The notes beneath the pieces were generated by a model. The model ran no database searches. It saw nothing but the letters and a program-made list of their open reading frames with translations, and was not told the origin of the DNA. From Candidatus Sulfuritelmatomonas gaucii (lineage in GTDB: Bacteria; Acidobacteriota; Terriglobia; Terriglobales; Acidobacteriaceae), in contig OKRB01000002.1 in NCBI GenBank assembly GCA_900290245.1, forward strand, positions 37,483 to 101,482: DNA of 64,000 bases. The letters run 5' to 3'. Numbering within the stretch: the stretch's first letter is position 1; the number at the start of each line of letters is the position of its first letter. Below are positions 1 to 8,654 of this stretch, piece after piece. A program made the translations under genes and the position numbers.

Positions 1-1
1 G

Positions 2-886
2 GTCAACTGCGCCACGCCAGGCGCGGACAATGCGTTCCTGGGCATCCAGACCATTCGCCTGTGGCCGGGAACGCCTCCTGAAGCGAAGGGCGACACCTGC
101 GACGACATCCCGGCATTGACCGTGTTTGAGCCACATCCTGGAACTGGGAATGGCTCGGCGGTCGTGATCTTTCCCGGCGGCGGTTACATGCACCTGGCCG
201 GAAATCTTGAAGGCCGCCAGTTCGCGGACTGGTTCACCGCGCACGGATTCCGGGCGTTCATTCTCACTTACCGGCTGCCCTCGCACGGCTACCTGCTGCC
301 GGTTCCGCTGATCGACGCAAGGCGGGCGATCCAGACCGTGCGGGCGCGGGCAATGGACTACCACATTGCGCCGAACCGCATCGTGCTGATCGGGTTTTCG
401 GCCGGCGGACACCTGGCGGCGCTGGCCGCAACCCAGCCGGTCGCGGGCGATCCCAACGCCGAGGATGCGATCGACCGCGTTTCCAGCCGGCCGGACTACG
501 TTGTGCTCGGTTATCCGTGGATCGGGGCCGTTTCAACGGACTACACGCATTTGAATTACTGCAAGGAGTTCCACCTCGAAGATCAGTGCGCGGCGCTGAT
601 TGCCAAGTACAACCCCGACTTGTTCGTGAGCAAGGACATGCCACCGACGTTCATCTACCACACGTTTGACGACCGGACCGTGCCCATCGAGCAGAGCCTT
701 GATTTCTTTGAGGCCCTGGTGAAGGCCGGCGTGCCGACGGAGTACCACGTCTTCGCGAGCGGGGCGCACGGCAGCGGGCTGGGCAAGGGAGACCCGGCGC
801 TGGACCAATGGCCCAACCTGCTGGAGAACTGGCTGCGGGCGCAGGGGCTGCTGACGGTGGACAAGGATGCAGTGGGAGCGCGGTAG
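2..886 (+). CDS. Alpha/beta-hydrolase esterase, 5' partial
   Basis: The reading frame is open from base 2, so the N-terminus lies before the window; a TTG at 116 is only internal. The protein has the order of an alpha/beta-hydrolase-3 (acetyl-esterase-like) enzyme: a PGGGY oxyanion motif, the nucleophile elbow GFSAGG, an acid residue in DDRTVP and a catalytic His in SGAHG. The LWPG segment before the fold is typical of secreted esterases found with polysaccharide-degrading genes (family knowledge). It probably hydrolyses an acyl or acetyl ester, but the substrate cannot be told. A heptad repeat array starts five bases after its stop. Confidence 0.85.
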   Translation, partial: VNCATPGADNAFLGIQTIRLWPGTPPEAKGDTCDDIPALTVFEPHPGTGNGSAVVIFPGGGYMHLAGNLEGRQFADWFTAHGFRAFILTYRLPSHGYLLPVPLIDARRAIQTVRARAMDYHIAPNRIVLIGFSAGGHLAALAATQPVAGDPNAEDAIDRVSSRPDYVVLGYPWIGAVSTDYTHLNYCKEFHLEDQCAALIAKYNPDLFVSKDMPPTFIYHTFDDRTVPIEQSLDFFEALVKAGVPTEYHVFASGAHGSGLGKGDPALDQWPNLLENWLRAQGLLTVDKDAVGAR

Positions 887-891
887 AAGAG

Positions 892-924
892 CAGCTTTTA
901 GCCATCAGCCGTCAGCTTTCAGCG
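892..924. repeat. Heptad array, AGCTTTT/AGCCATC type
   Basis: Four and a half 7-base units built on AGCnnnn run in strict register, starting five bases after the esterase stop. The array is the inverted partner of 1049-1080, giving a long imperfect stem. Confidence 0.8.
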
Positions 925-1048
925 CGAGCTTGCTATTTTTCGTGTTATTGATTCAAAAAAGGGAAGACGGACGGCCCGCGTTCCGGAAAAGGGATTTTCC
1001 GGGCTGCGTCGGCACAACGCTCGGCGCCCGAAGACCACCGCGGCGGTT

Positions 1049-1080
1049 CTGAAAGCTGACGGCTGAGAGCTGGTTGCTAA
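1049..1080. repeat. Heptad array, inverted partner
   Basis: Four 7-base units of the form nnnGCTG/A (AAAGCTG, ACGGCTG, AGAGCTG, GTTGCTA). This reads as the reverse complement of the array at 892-924, with about 125 bases between them. Confidence 0.75.
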
Positions 1081-1242
1081 ATGCCCCCAAAATTAGAGGC
1101 GGGCAGCCAGCTTCGGGAGTGGAAGGAGTTCCCGGAACTGCTGCCCGCTGGACCCTGGACCGGGTCTAGGTGGTACTTTTAAGTTTAGGCTGGTTTGGAA
1201 CAAAAGCAAGCTCTTTTTTGCACTAATTTTCCCATGTCGTGA

Positions 1243-1254
1243 CTGTGATCACAG
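1243..1254. promoter_or_regulatory. Palindrome CTGTGATCACAG
   Basis: A perfect 12-base palindrome 110 bases before the first ATP synthase gene. It resembles the TGTGA-TCACA half-sites of CRP/FNR-family regulators but without the usual central spacer, so the regulator assignment is speculative. Confidence 0.35.
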
Positions 1255-1267
1255 AATGCCGTGGCCG

Positions 1268-1296
1268 AGGCCCCCTGTGCGTTGACTTGGGGGCCT
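1268..1296 (+). terminator. Hairpin in the ATP synthase leader
   Basis: AGGCCCCC pairs with GGGGGCCT across a 13-base loop and is followed by TTGCTTG. It could be a terminator for upstream transcription or an attenuator in the leader. The following T-run is short, so termination is not certain. Confidence 0.45.
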
Positions 1297-1365
1297 TTGC
1301 TTGATACAAAAAGGTGTTCCACTAGAAAAACCCTTATCTGATCACCGGAGCGGCCCGGTACTGCC

Positions 1366-1824
1366 ATGCAAGACATTCTTCAACAACTCGGCGACCTGTT
1401 GATCAACGCCATCCCTACGGCGTTGCTCTTTATCGTGCTGGTGTTCGCCTATCAATTTCTGGTTCAGGGCCCGCTGACGGCGGTTCTCGCCAGGCGCCGC
1501 GCTTTGACTGAAGGCGCAATGGAAGATGCGCGCAAGGCCATCGCCGAAGCTGAATCCAAAGCCGCGGAGTACGCCATGCGGCTGCGGCAGGCGCGCGCCG
1601 AGGCCTACAAGCTTCGCGAACAGCGCGTGAAGCAGTGGAATGGCGAACGCGACGCCGCGCTCGATACGGCGCGGAAAGCAGCAGGTCAGAAAGTGCGCCA
1701 GGCCAGGGCCGAGCTCGACGCCCAGGCCGACACGGCACGCAAAGTGATCCAGGCTTCCGCCGCCGACCTCGCCGGCCAGGCCCTTCGCGCCGTTTTGCCG
1801 GCCACTGCCGGGGGTTCACGGTGA
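1366..1824 (+). CDS. atpF: ATP synthase F0 subunit b (first copy, b'-like)
   Basis: A 152-residue peripheral-stalk subunit: one N-terminal membrane helix (about residues 12-33) followed by a long Ala/Arg/Glu-rich helix expected to form the b-b' coiled coil. It anchors F1 to the membrane and resists rotor torque. The stop overlaps the start of the next b-type gene as GTGA, implying translational coupling. Having two b genes in tandem is the b/b' arrangement known from photosynthetic bacteria and some other phyla. No a or c subunit gene precedes it. The start ATG follows a GGAGCGG-containing leader. Confidence 0.9.
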   Translation: MQDILQQLGDLLINAIPTALLFIVLVFAYQFLVQGPLTAVLARRRALTEGAMEDARKAIAEAESKAAEYAMRLRQARAEAYKLREQRVKQWNGERDAALDTARKAAGQKVRQARAELDAQADTARKVIQASAADLAGQALRAVLPATAGGSR

Positions 1825-2579
1825 CTTACTCCCTCCGCCACGGACGCCCCGTTGCCAGCCTTTTCCGTACCGTTTTCGTAGCCTTCGTCGCTGCCGCATT
1901 CGCTTTCGCGCCTCTTCGCATTGCCGCGCAGGCGCCGGTACCCGCACATTCGTCTACGCCGGCGGCAACGAGTACACCGGCGAACGGCTCGGCGGCGGCG
2001 GAAAATTCCAATTCCGACGATGAAGAAAAGGCCTTCCTGTACTCACCCGCCGTGCAATCGGTGGCCCGCATTCTGCACCTGAAGGTGGAAACGACCGTTC
2101 ACATCTTCCTGGGAATTAACTTCGCTGTAATCTTTCTGCTGATCGCCGTCCCGCTCGGCCGCTACATGCCAAGGATCATTCGCAAGCGCTCGCAGACTCT
2201 CGGCCATCACCTGAGTGAGGCGCGCGAGGCAACCGCGGACGCAAAGACGCGACTGAGCGCCGTGGAGGCGCAGCTTGCCGGACTGGGCGAGGAGATCGCC
2301 AAGTTTCGCGCTGAGGTGGAGCAGGAAGCTCTCGAAGACGAAAAACGCATCAAGGCGTCGCTCCATGAAGAGAGCGCGCGCATTGTGGCGTCGGTCGAGC
2401 AGGAGATTGGCGTAGCCGTGGCCCAGGCCAAGCGCGGATTGCGCAACTTTGCCGCAGATCTGGCCATTGAGCAGGCTTCAAAACAAGTGGTGCTGACGCC
2501 GGAGACAGATCGCGCCCTGATTGCCGAATTTGTCTCCGGGGTTGCCGCCGACGGCGCGAGCAAGGGAGGAAAGAACTAG
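1821..2579 (+). CDS. atpF: ATP synthase F0 subunit b (second copy, N-terminally extended)
   Basis: The frame is open further upstream, but GTG at 1821 overlapping the previous stop (GTGA) is the sensible start, giving 252 residues. It has a first hydrophobic stretch at about residues 13-35 that could be a signal peptide, then an Ala/Pro/Ser-rich linker ending in an acidic cluster (NSDDEEK), then a second membrane helix (about 92-114) and a long charged stalk helix. Ordinary b subunits are about 160 residues and lack the first hydrophobic segment and linker. It is followed directly by atpH. Confidence 0.88.
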   Translation: MTYSLRHGRPVASLFRTVFVAFVAAAFAFAPLRIAAQAPVPAHSSTPAATSTPANGSAAAENSNSDDEEKAFLYSPAVQSVARILHLKVETTVHIFLGINFAVIFLLIAVPLGRYMPRIIRKRSQTLGHHLSEAREATADAKTRLSAVEAQLAGLGEEIAKFRAEVEQEALEDEKRIKASLHEESARIVASVEQEIGVAVAQAKRGLRNFAADLAIEQASKQVVLTPETDRALIAEFVSGVAADGASKGGKN

Positions 2580-3119
2580 ATGCCTGCCTTTGTCAACCGC
2601 TACGCCCAGGCCTTTGCCGATGTGGTGACCGATCGCAAACTCGACACCGCCGTTCTCGATCGCCAATTTTCCGATTTTCTGGCTACGTGGGAAGGCAGCG
2701 TCGAGCTGCGCACGTTCTTTGCGAATCCCGCCACACCGGCCGCGCAGAAAATCACCATCCTGGACAAGTTGAACGAGAAGATGGGCCTGCAAAAGGAACT
2801 GCGCAATCTGCTCGCCGTGCTCATTGCCAACGATCGCATCGGCCACGTGGCGGAAGTGGCTGCGTCCTGGCGCCGGATTCTGCGGGAGCAGCAGGGAATT
2901 CGCCCAGCGGAGATTGTGACGGCGCGCGAGTTAACGAAAGATGAACGCGACACGCTGGTGAATGAAGTGGCGAAGCTTGCGGGCGCCAAAGTGGACGCGA
3001 GCTTCAAACTCGATGAGTCGATCCTGGGCGGCACGGTGGTGCGCATCGGCTCGACAGTGTATGACGGCAGCGTGAAAGGCCGGCTCGAAAGGCTCAGAGT
3101 GGCATTAACCGGCTCCTAG
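2580..3119 (+). CDS. atpH: ATP synthase F1 subunit delta
   Basis: This 179-residue subunit (OSCP type) links the top of the F1 head to the b stalk. The start ATG immediately follows the TAG of the upstream b gene. The N-terminal part has the usual helical bundle pattern (NRYAQAFADV), and the C-terminal part has the conserved segment KLDESILGGTVVRIGS. Length is normal. Its TAG stop lies inside the first unit of a heptad array (3114-3141). Confidence 0.95.
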   Translation: MPAFVNRYAQAFADVVTDRKLDTAVLDRQFSDFLATWEGSVELRTFFANPATPAAQKITILDKLNEKMGLQKELRNLLAVLIANDRIGHVAEVAASWRRILREQQGIRPAEIVTARELTKDERDTLVNEVAKLAGAKVDASFKLDESILGGTVVRIGSTVYDGSVKGRLERLRVALTGS

Positions 3120-3141
3120 CTGCTAGCTTCCAGCCGCTAGC
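3114..3141. repeat. Heptad array at the atpH stop
   Basis: Four 7-base units: TCCTAGC, TGCTAGC, TTCCAGC, CGCTAGC. The atpH stop codon is inside the first unit. It is roughly inverted relative to the array at 3190-3224, so the atpH-atpA gap can fold into a stem. Confidence 0.85.
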
Positions 3142-3189
3142 CCCTTGTTGCCGGGTTTGACTGTCGCTCGTGAAGGACGGAAAAGGAAA

Positions 3190-3224
3190 GCTAGAAGCTA
3201 GTAGCTAGAGGCTAGAGGCTACGA
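3190..3224. repeat. Heptad array before atpA
   Basis: Five 7-base units: GCTAGAA, GCTAGTA, GCTAGAG, GCTAGAG, GCTACGA. It ends 33 bases before the atpA start and is the inverted partner of 3114-3141. Confidence 0.85.
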
Positions 3225-3257
3225 AGCAAGAACGAAGAATTAGGAACAGGAACGCAG

Positions 3258-4790
3258 ATGGCTCAAATCAAAGCAGACGAAATCACACAGCTCCTGCGCG
3301 AGCAGATCGCGAACTACGACTCGAAGGTTCAGGTTGACGAGGTCGGCACCATCACTACGCTCGGCGACGGTATCGCCCGCATCCACGGCCTCGACAAGGT
3401 GATGGCCGGCGAGTTGCTCAGCTTCCCGCACGACATTGCGGGCCTCGCGCTGTCGCTTGAAGAAGACCAGGTCGGCGCGGTCATCCTCGGCGATTACACC
3501 GAGCTGAAAGAAGGCCAGGAGGTCAAGCGCACCGGGAAGATTCTTTCCGTCCCCGTGGGCACGGCGATGATCGGCCGCGTGGTCAATTCTCTCGGCCAGC
3601 CCATTGACGACAAGGGCCCGGTCGATACCAAGGACACGCTCCCCGTCGAGCGCCTTGCCCCCGGCATCATCGACCGTCAGCCCGTGCGCGAGCCCATGGC
3701 CACCGGCCTGAAGGCCATTGACGCCATGATCCCCATCGGCCGTGGCCAGCGGGAGCTCATCATCGGCGACCGGCAGACTGGCAAAACCGCCGTCCTGCTC
3801 GACACCATCATCAACAACGCGAAAAACGACCTCATCTGCATCTACTGCGCCATCGGCCAGAAGCGCTCGTCGATCGCGCAAGTTGTGCAGACGCTCACCG
3901 AGCATGGCGCCATGGGCCACACCATCGTTGTCGCGGCTTCGGCGTCAGAGCCCGCGCCGATGCTTTACCTGGCGCCTTACGCCGCGTGCGCCATGGGCGA
4001 GTACTTCCGCGACAACGGCAAGCATGCGCTGGTGATGTATGACGACCTTTCAAAGCACGCCATGGCCTACCGCGAAATTTCGCTGCTGCTGCGCCGCCCG
4101 CCGGGCCGCGAGGCGTATCCGGGCGACGTGTTCTATCTCCACTCCCGGCTGCTCGAGCGCGCCTCAAAGCTCAGCGACAAGCGGGGCGGTGGGTCGCTGA
4201 CCGCGCTGCCTGTGATCGAAACGCAGGCCGGCGACGTCTCGGCGTACATTCCCACCAACGTTATTTCCATTACCGACGGGCAGATTTTCCTTGAGACCGA
4301 CCTGTTCAACTCCGGCGTGCGTCCGGCGGTCAACGTCGGGCTCTCGGTTTCGCGCGTCGGTTTCTCGGCGGCCATCAAAGCGGTCAAGCAGGTGGGATCG
4401 ACACTGAAGCTCGATCTGGCGCAGTATCGTGAGCTCGCGGCCTTCGCGCAATTTGGTTCTGATCTGGATCCGCTGACGCAAAAGCAGCTGGCCCGCGGTG
4501 TGCGCCTGACCGAACTGCTCAAGCAGCCGCAGTTCCACCCGCTCACCTGGCAGCAGCAGGCGGTGGTTCTGTTCGCCGGGACGCAGGGCTATCTTGACGA
4601 TTTGAAAGTGGAAGACATTCGCGCCTTCGAGGACGGCCTGTACAAGTACTTCGCGGACGCGCAACAGGCCCTGCTCGACGACCTGACCAAGAAGAAGCAA
4701 CTTGATGACGACCTCCGCAACCGCCTGCATGCGGCGCTGAAGGAGTATTCGGCGGATTTCAAAGAGGAGCTGGCTGCGACCTCGGCTTAA
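3258..4790 (+). CDS. atpA: ATP synthase F1 subunit alpha
   Basis: This 510-residue subunit forms the alpha3beta3 head and carries the non-catalytic nucleotide sites. The P-loop GDRQTGKT lies at about residues 170-177, and the family signature region around [13 protein letters not shown] is present. Length and order are normal for bacterial AtpA. Heptad-array hairpins flank it on both sides, so its message may be processed or stabilised separately from its neighbours (inference). Confidence 0.98.
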   Translation: MAQIKADEITQLLREQIANYDSKVQVDEVGTITTLGDGIARIHGLDKVMAGELLSFPHDIAGLALSLEEDQVGAVILGDYTELKEGQEVKRTGKILSVPVGTAMIGRVVNSLGQPIDDKGPVDTKDTLPVERLAPGIIDRQPVREPMATGLKAIDAMIPIGRGQRELIIGDRQTGKTAVLLDTIINNAKNDLICIYCAIGQKRSSIAQVVQTLTEHGAMGHTIVVAASASEPAPMLYLAPYAACAMGEYFRDNGKHALVMYDDLSKHAMAYREISLLLRRPPGREAYPGDVFYLHSRLLERASKLSDKRGGGSLTALPVIETQAGDVSAYIPTNVISITDGQIFLETDLFNSGVRPAVNVGLSVSRVGFSAAIKAVKQVGSTLKLDLAQYRELAAFAQFGSDLDPLTQKQLARGVRLTELLKQPQFHPLTWQQQAVVLFAGTQGYLDDLKVEDIRAFEDGLYKYFADAQQALLDDLTKKKQLDDDLRNRLHAALKEYSADFKEELAATSA

Positions 4791-4792
4791 GA

Positions 4793-4852
4793 GCTTGTAG
4801 CTTGTACCCGGTAGCCTGTAGCTCCGGGCCACCAGCTACGGGCTACCGGCTA
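4793..4852. repeat. Paired heptad arrays in the atpA-atpG gap
   Basis: Left arm 4793-4827 has five 7-base units (GCTTGTA, GCTTGTA, CCCGGTA, GCCTGTA, GCTCCGG). Right arm 4832-4852 has three (CCAGCTA, CGGGCTA, CCGGCTA). The arms are complementary around CCGGTAGC and would fold into a compact hairpin. The left arm begins two bases after the atpA stop. Confidence 0.88.
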
Positions 4853-4883
4853 AGAACGATCATGTGAAAGCGATGAACGAGCA

Positions 4884-5957
4884 ATGGCGAATGTCTTAGA
4901 TCTCCGACGCCGCATCCGCAGCGTGAAAAACACGCGGCAGATCACCAAGGCCATGAAGATGGTTTCGGCGGCCAAACTGCGCCGCGCGCAGGAACGGGCG
5001 CTGGCTGCGCGGCCCTATGCGCGCATGATTGAGAGCGTTTTGGAGTCGCTCCGGCGCCGCGTCGATCTCTACGACGAGAAGACCGGCAACCTTTGCCATC
5101 CGCTCTTTCTCACGCGGCCTGAAAAGCGCGTTCTGCTCATCGTGGTCAGCGGTGACAAAGGCTTTGCCGGCGCATTCAACGCCAACATCCTCAAGACGGC
5201 GTACCAGTTCATCTCGGGCAACCCGGACAAGGAAATCGACATTGAAGCCGTGGGCCGCAAGGGCCGCGACCAGTTGCGCAGGCGTTATCCCGTGGCCGCC
5301 TACTCCGAGATGACGGACGAACACGGAGAGGCGCACCGGTTACGCAACGCGCGGCTCAACAAGGTGGAGCTCACCGGCGACCACCCCGGCCTGCTGGTCC
5401 ACCTCGACCCCAAGCGCGTCGAGGAGATGGCGCATAACATCATCTCGCGTTACGTGCACGAAGAAATTGACGCCGCATACATCGTTTACAACGAGTTCAA
5501 GTCGGTGATTGCGCAGCGGCTGGTGGTCGAGCGCCTGCTGCCGCTCATCGAAGTGGGCCGGCCGCAGATCACCGGAGCCGTGGAACCGACCGCCGAAGAA
5601 AAGGAACGCGCAGCCCAGGCGGCGATCTCGGCGGGCATCGAACTGGAACCGGCCGACACCACCGAGGCCGACGAAGAAGCGAAGAAATTCGGCACTTCGA
5701 ACGTCGATTACATCTACGAGCAGCGGCCTGAGGAACTGTTCGCCGGCCTGCTGCCGCAGTACATCTTTTCCATGCTGTTTCATGCCATGACGGAGTCGGT
5801 GGCCGCCGAGCACGCGGCGCGCATGACGGCCATGGATTCGGCCACCAACAACGCTTCCGACATGATCGACTCGCTCACGTTGCACATGAACCGCGTGCGC
5901 CAGGCTGCGATCACCAAGGAGATTATTGAGATTGTTTCGGGAGCGGCGGCACTTTAA
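4884..5957 (+). CDS. atpG: ATP synthase F1 subunit gamma with an extra insertion
   Basis: The gamma subunit is the rotating central shaft. N-terminal (LRRRIRSVKNTRQITKAMKM) and C-terminal (TNNASDMIDSLTLHMNRVRQ) shaft helices are intact. At 357 residues it is about 65-70 longer than usual (near 290). The excess sits in the middle to late third, around residues 230-285: an acidic Glu/Ala-rich segment (VEPTAEEKERAAQ, TTEADEEAKKFG). Such an insertion lies in the globular domain rather than in the coiled coil, so it may modulate rotation or epsilon contact (inference). Confidence 0.95.
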   Translation: MANVLDLRRRIRSVKNTRQITKAMKMVSAAKLRRAQERALAARPYARMIESVLESLRRRVDLYDEKTGNLCHPLFLTRPEKRVLLIVVSGDKGFAGAFNANILKTAYQFISGNPDKEIDIEAVGRKGRDQLRRRYPVAAYSEMTDEHGEAHRLRNARLNKVELTGDHPGLLVHLDPKRVEEMAHNIISRYVHEEIDAAYIVYNEFKSVIAQRLVVERLLPLIEVGRPQITGAVEPTAEEKERAAQAAISAGIELEPADTTEADEEAKKFGTSNVDYIYEQRPEELFAGLLPQYIFSMLFHAMTESVAAEHAARMTAMDSATNNASDMIDSLTLHMNRVRQAAITKEIIEIVSGAAAL

Positions 5958-5960
5958 GGC

Positions 5961-5999
5961 AGGGAGCGAGCGAACGAGGGAGCAAGGGAACAAGGGAAT
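5961..5999. repeat. Octad array after atpG
   Basis: Three clear 8-base units (GAGGGAGC, AAGGGAAC, AAGGGAAT) with a less regular lead-in, starting three bases after the atpG stop. No inverted partner is seen nearby; its complement-type words recur at 19438-19477. Confidence 0.75.
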
Positions 6000-6037
6000 A
6001 AGTTTCCACTTGATTTTGAGTATTGGAGCATTGGTAC

Positions 6038-6463
6038 ATGGCAGTTCGGGATACGTTGAGATCGAAAAAGTTTTTGGTGCGATTTGGAATTGGATTTGGA
6101 AGCGCTTTGGTTGCCGTTGGCGCGTTGGTCGCGTTTGAATGCTGTTGGCTCACTTCGTCTGAGCGAAACACGGCGCAGGCCGCACTCACCGCGATCGATG
6201 ACTTGCGGAACTTCAGCACCTTCAACGATGAAGATTTTGATGCAAGGGCGCAAGTGGTGCAGGACGCGGTGGAAGCGGCGAGACAGGCGGCGCATACCGC
6301 GCGCGATCAGCAAGTCGCCTTTGCGCTGATCCAGTATCTCAGTTCGATCGAGGCGGAGCACGAGGCAATGCGGACACGAGTGCTCACCTCCGAGCAAATT
6401 GCGGCTCCCGAAAGCGCGTCGAGCCGCTCGCTGAGTTTGCAGTTGCATGAAACGCTGAATTAG
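6038..6463 (+). CDS. Unknown single-pass membrane protein inside the ATP synthase cluster
   Basis: ATG at 6038 is chosen over a TTG at 6023 because GGAG sits about ten bases before it; this gives 141 residues. One membrane helix covers about residues 16-38. The rest is Ala/Glu/Gln-rich and probably helical or coiled coil, with no recognised domain. It lies between atpG and atpD on the same strand, where AtpD normally follows AtpG directly. Position suggests co-expression with ATP synthase, and the shape (membrane anchor plus helix) could suit an assembly or stalk-associated factor, but this is inference only. Confidence 0.75.
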   Translation: MAVRDTLRSKKFLVRFGIGFGSALVAVGALVAFECCWLTSSERNTAQAALTAIDDLRNFSTFNDEDFDARAQVVQDAVEAARQAAHTARDQQVAFALIQYLSSIEAEHEAMRTRVLTSEQIAAPESASSRSLSLQLHETLN

Positions 6464-7936
<1,473 letters not shown>

Positions 7937-7943
7937 GAAGCAG

Positions 7944-7971
7944 CTGCTAGCCTCTAGCTGCTAGCTTCTAG
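7944..7971. repeat. Heptad array after atpD
   Basis: Four 7-base units (CTGCTAG, CCTCTAG, CTGCTAG, CTTCTAG), starting seven bases after the atpD stop. Inverted partner at 8003-8030. Confidence 0.85.
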
Positions 7972-8002
7972 CCGGTCCAGTTGAGTAATCAGCGTGCCGG
8001 TT

Positions 8003-8030
8003 GTTAGCTAGGAGCTAGTAGCCAGTAGCT
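8003..8030. repeat. Heptad array before atpC
   Basis: Four 7-base units (GTTAGCT, AGGAGCT, AGTAGCC, AGTAGCT), ending eleven bases before the atpC start, so the hairpin could occlude the atpC ribosome binding site (the leader reads GGGAGCAATTT before ATG). Confidence 0.85.
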
Positions 8031-8041
8031 GGGAGCAATTT

Positions 8042-8494
8042 ATGGCTGACGAATCCAACCAACTGCGCGTGCGGCTCGTGACTCCCGAGCGCGTTTTGTT
8101 CGAGGCTGATGCCGCCACCGTCGAGCTGCCCGCGAAGAATGGCTACATGGAAGTGCTGTATGGGCACGCGCCGCTGCTGGCCGAGCTGGGCGCGGGCGAC
8201 GTGACCATTCAGGGCGCTGCAGGCTCCGAAGCCGCCGGCGCTGAGGGTCCTACGCGTTACAACGTGAGCTGGGGATTCGTTGAGGTCTTGCCCAATCGCG
8301 TTACGATCCTCGCCAGCGACGCGCTCAAGCCCGAAGAGATTGACGTGCAGCGCGCCGAGCAGCAACTCGACCGCGGCCTGAAGATGTGGAAGGAAGCCGG
8401 TGAAAGCGAAGAAGCCTACGACGAGGCGCTCCGCGTCATCTCAGAAGCCGAAGCCAAGATGGCCTCCGCCGGCGCAGAGATCAAGACGCACTGA
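8042..8494 (+). CDS. atpC: ATP synthase F1 subunit epsilon
   Basis: A 150-residue subunit with the N-terminal beta-sandwich (RVRLVTPERVLFEADA, NGYMEVLYGHAPLLAEL) and a C-terminal helical part that can inhibit rotation. A short Ala/Gly insertion (about residues 59-70) makes it slightly longer than the common 130-140. It is the last gene of the cluster and is followed by a hairpin at 8517-8551. Confidence 0.95.
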   Translation: MADESNQLRVRLVTPERVLFEADAATVELPAKNGYMEVLYGHAPLLAELGAGDVTIQGAAGSEAAGAEGPTRYNVSWGFVEVLPNRVTILASDALKPEEIDVQRAEQQLDRGLKMWKEAGESEEAYDEALRVISEAEAKMASAGAEIKTH

Positions 8495-8516
8495 CCCGGA
8501 CCCGTCCGATCCGCTT

Positions 8517-8551
8517 CACACAAAAGCCCCGCTTGCGAGCAGGGCTTTGTG
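8517..8551 (+). terminator. Hairpin after atpC
   Basis: AAAGCCC-C-GCT pairs with AGC-A-GGGCTTT around a TGCG loop, with CACA/TGTG extending the stem. This is the natural end of the ATP synthase transcript. A clean T-run is lacking beyond the TTTGTG of the arm itself. Confidence 0.65.
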
Positions 8552-8654
8552 CAGTGTCGCACACGATCGTTTGCTCGGGGTTTGCTGACGCAGGAACAGG
8601 GCTCGCAGGCTTTACCCCTTGCGTGCGTCCAACTTCTGAAACTAAGGTTTCATC

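Larger units (their letters stand above)
887..1365. other. Gene-free gap before the ATP synthase genes
   Basis: No convincing gene lies here; a 63-codon minus-strand frame at 1185-1376 has no recognisable domain. The gap holds an inverted pair of heptad arrays (892-924 and 1049-1080), a 12-base perfect palindrome (1243-1254) and a GC-rich hairpin (1268-1296), so the promoter and leader of the ATP synthase genes probably lie in its second half. Confidence 0.7.

Noticed and set aside
3114..3224. CRISPR array
   Set aside because: Units are 7 bases with no spacers; no cas genes are present.
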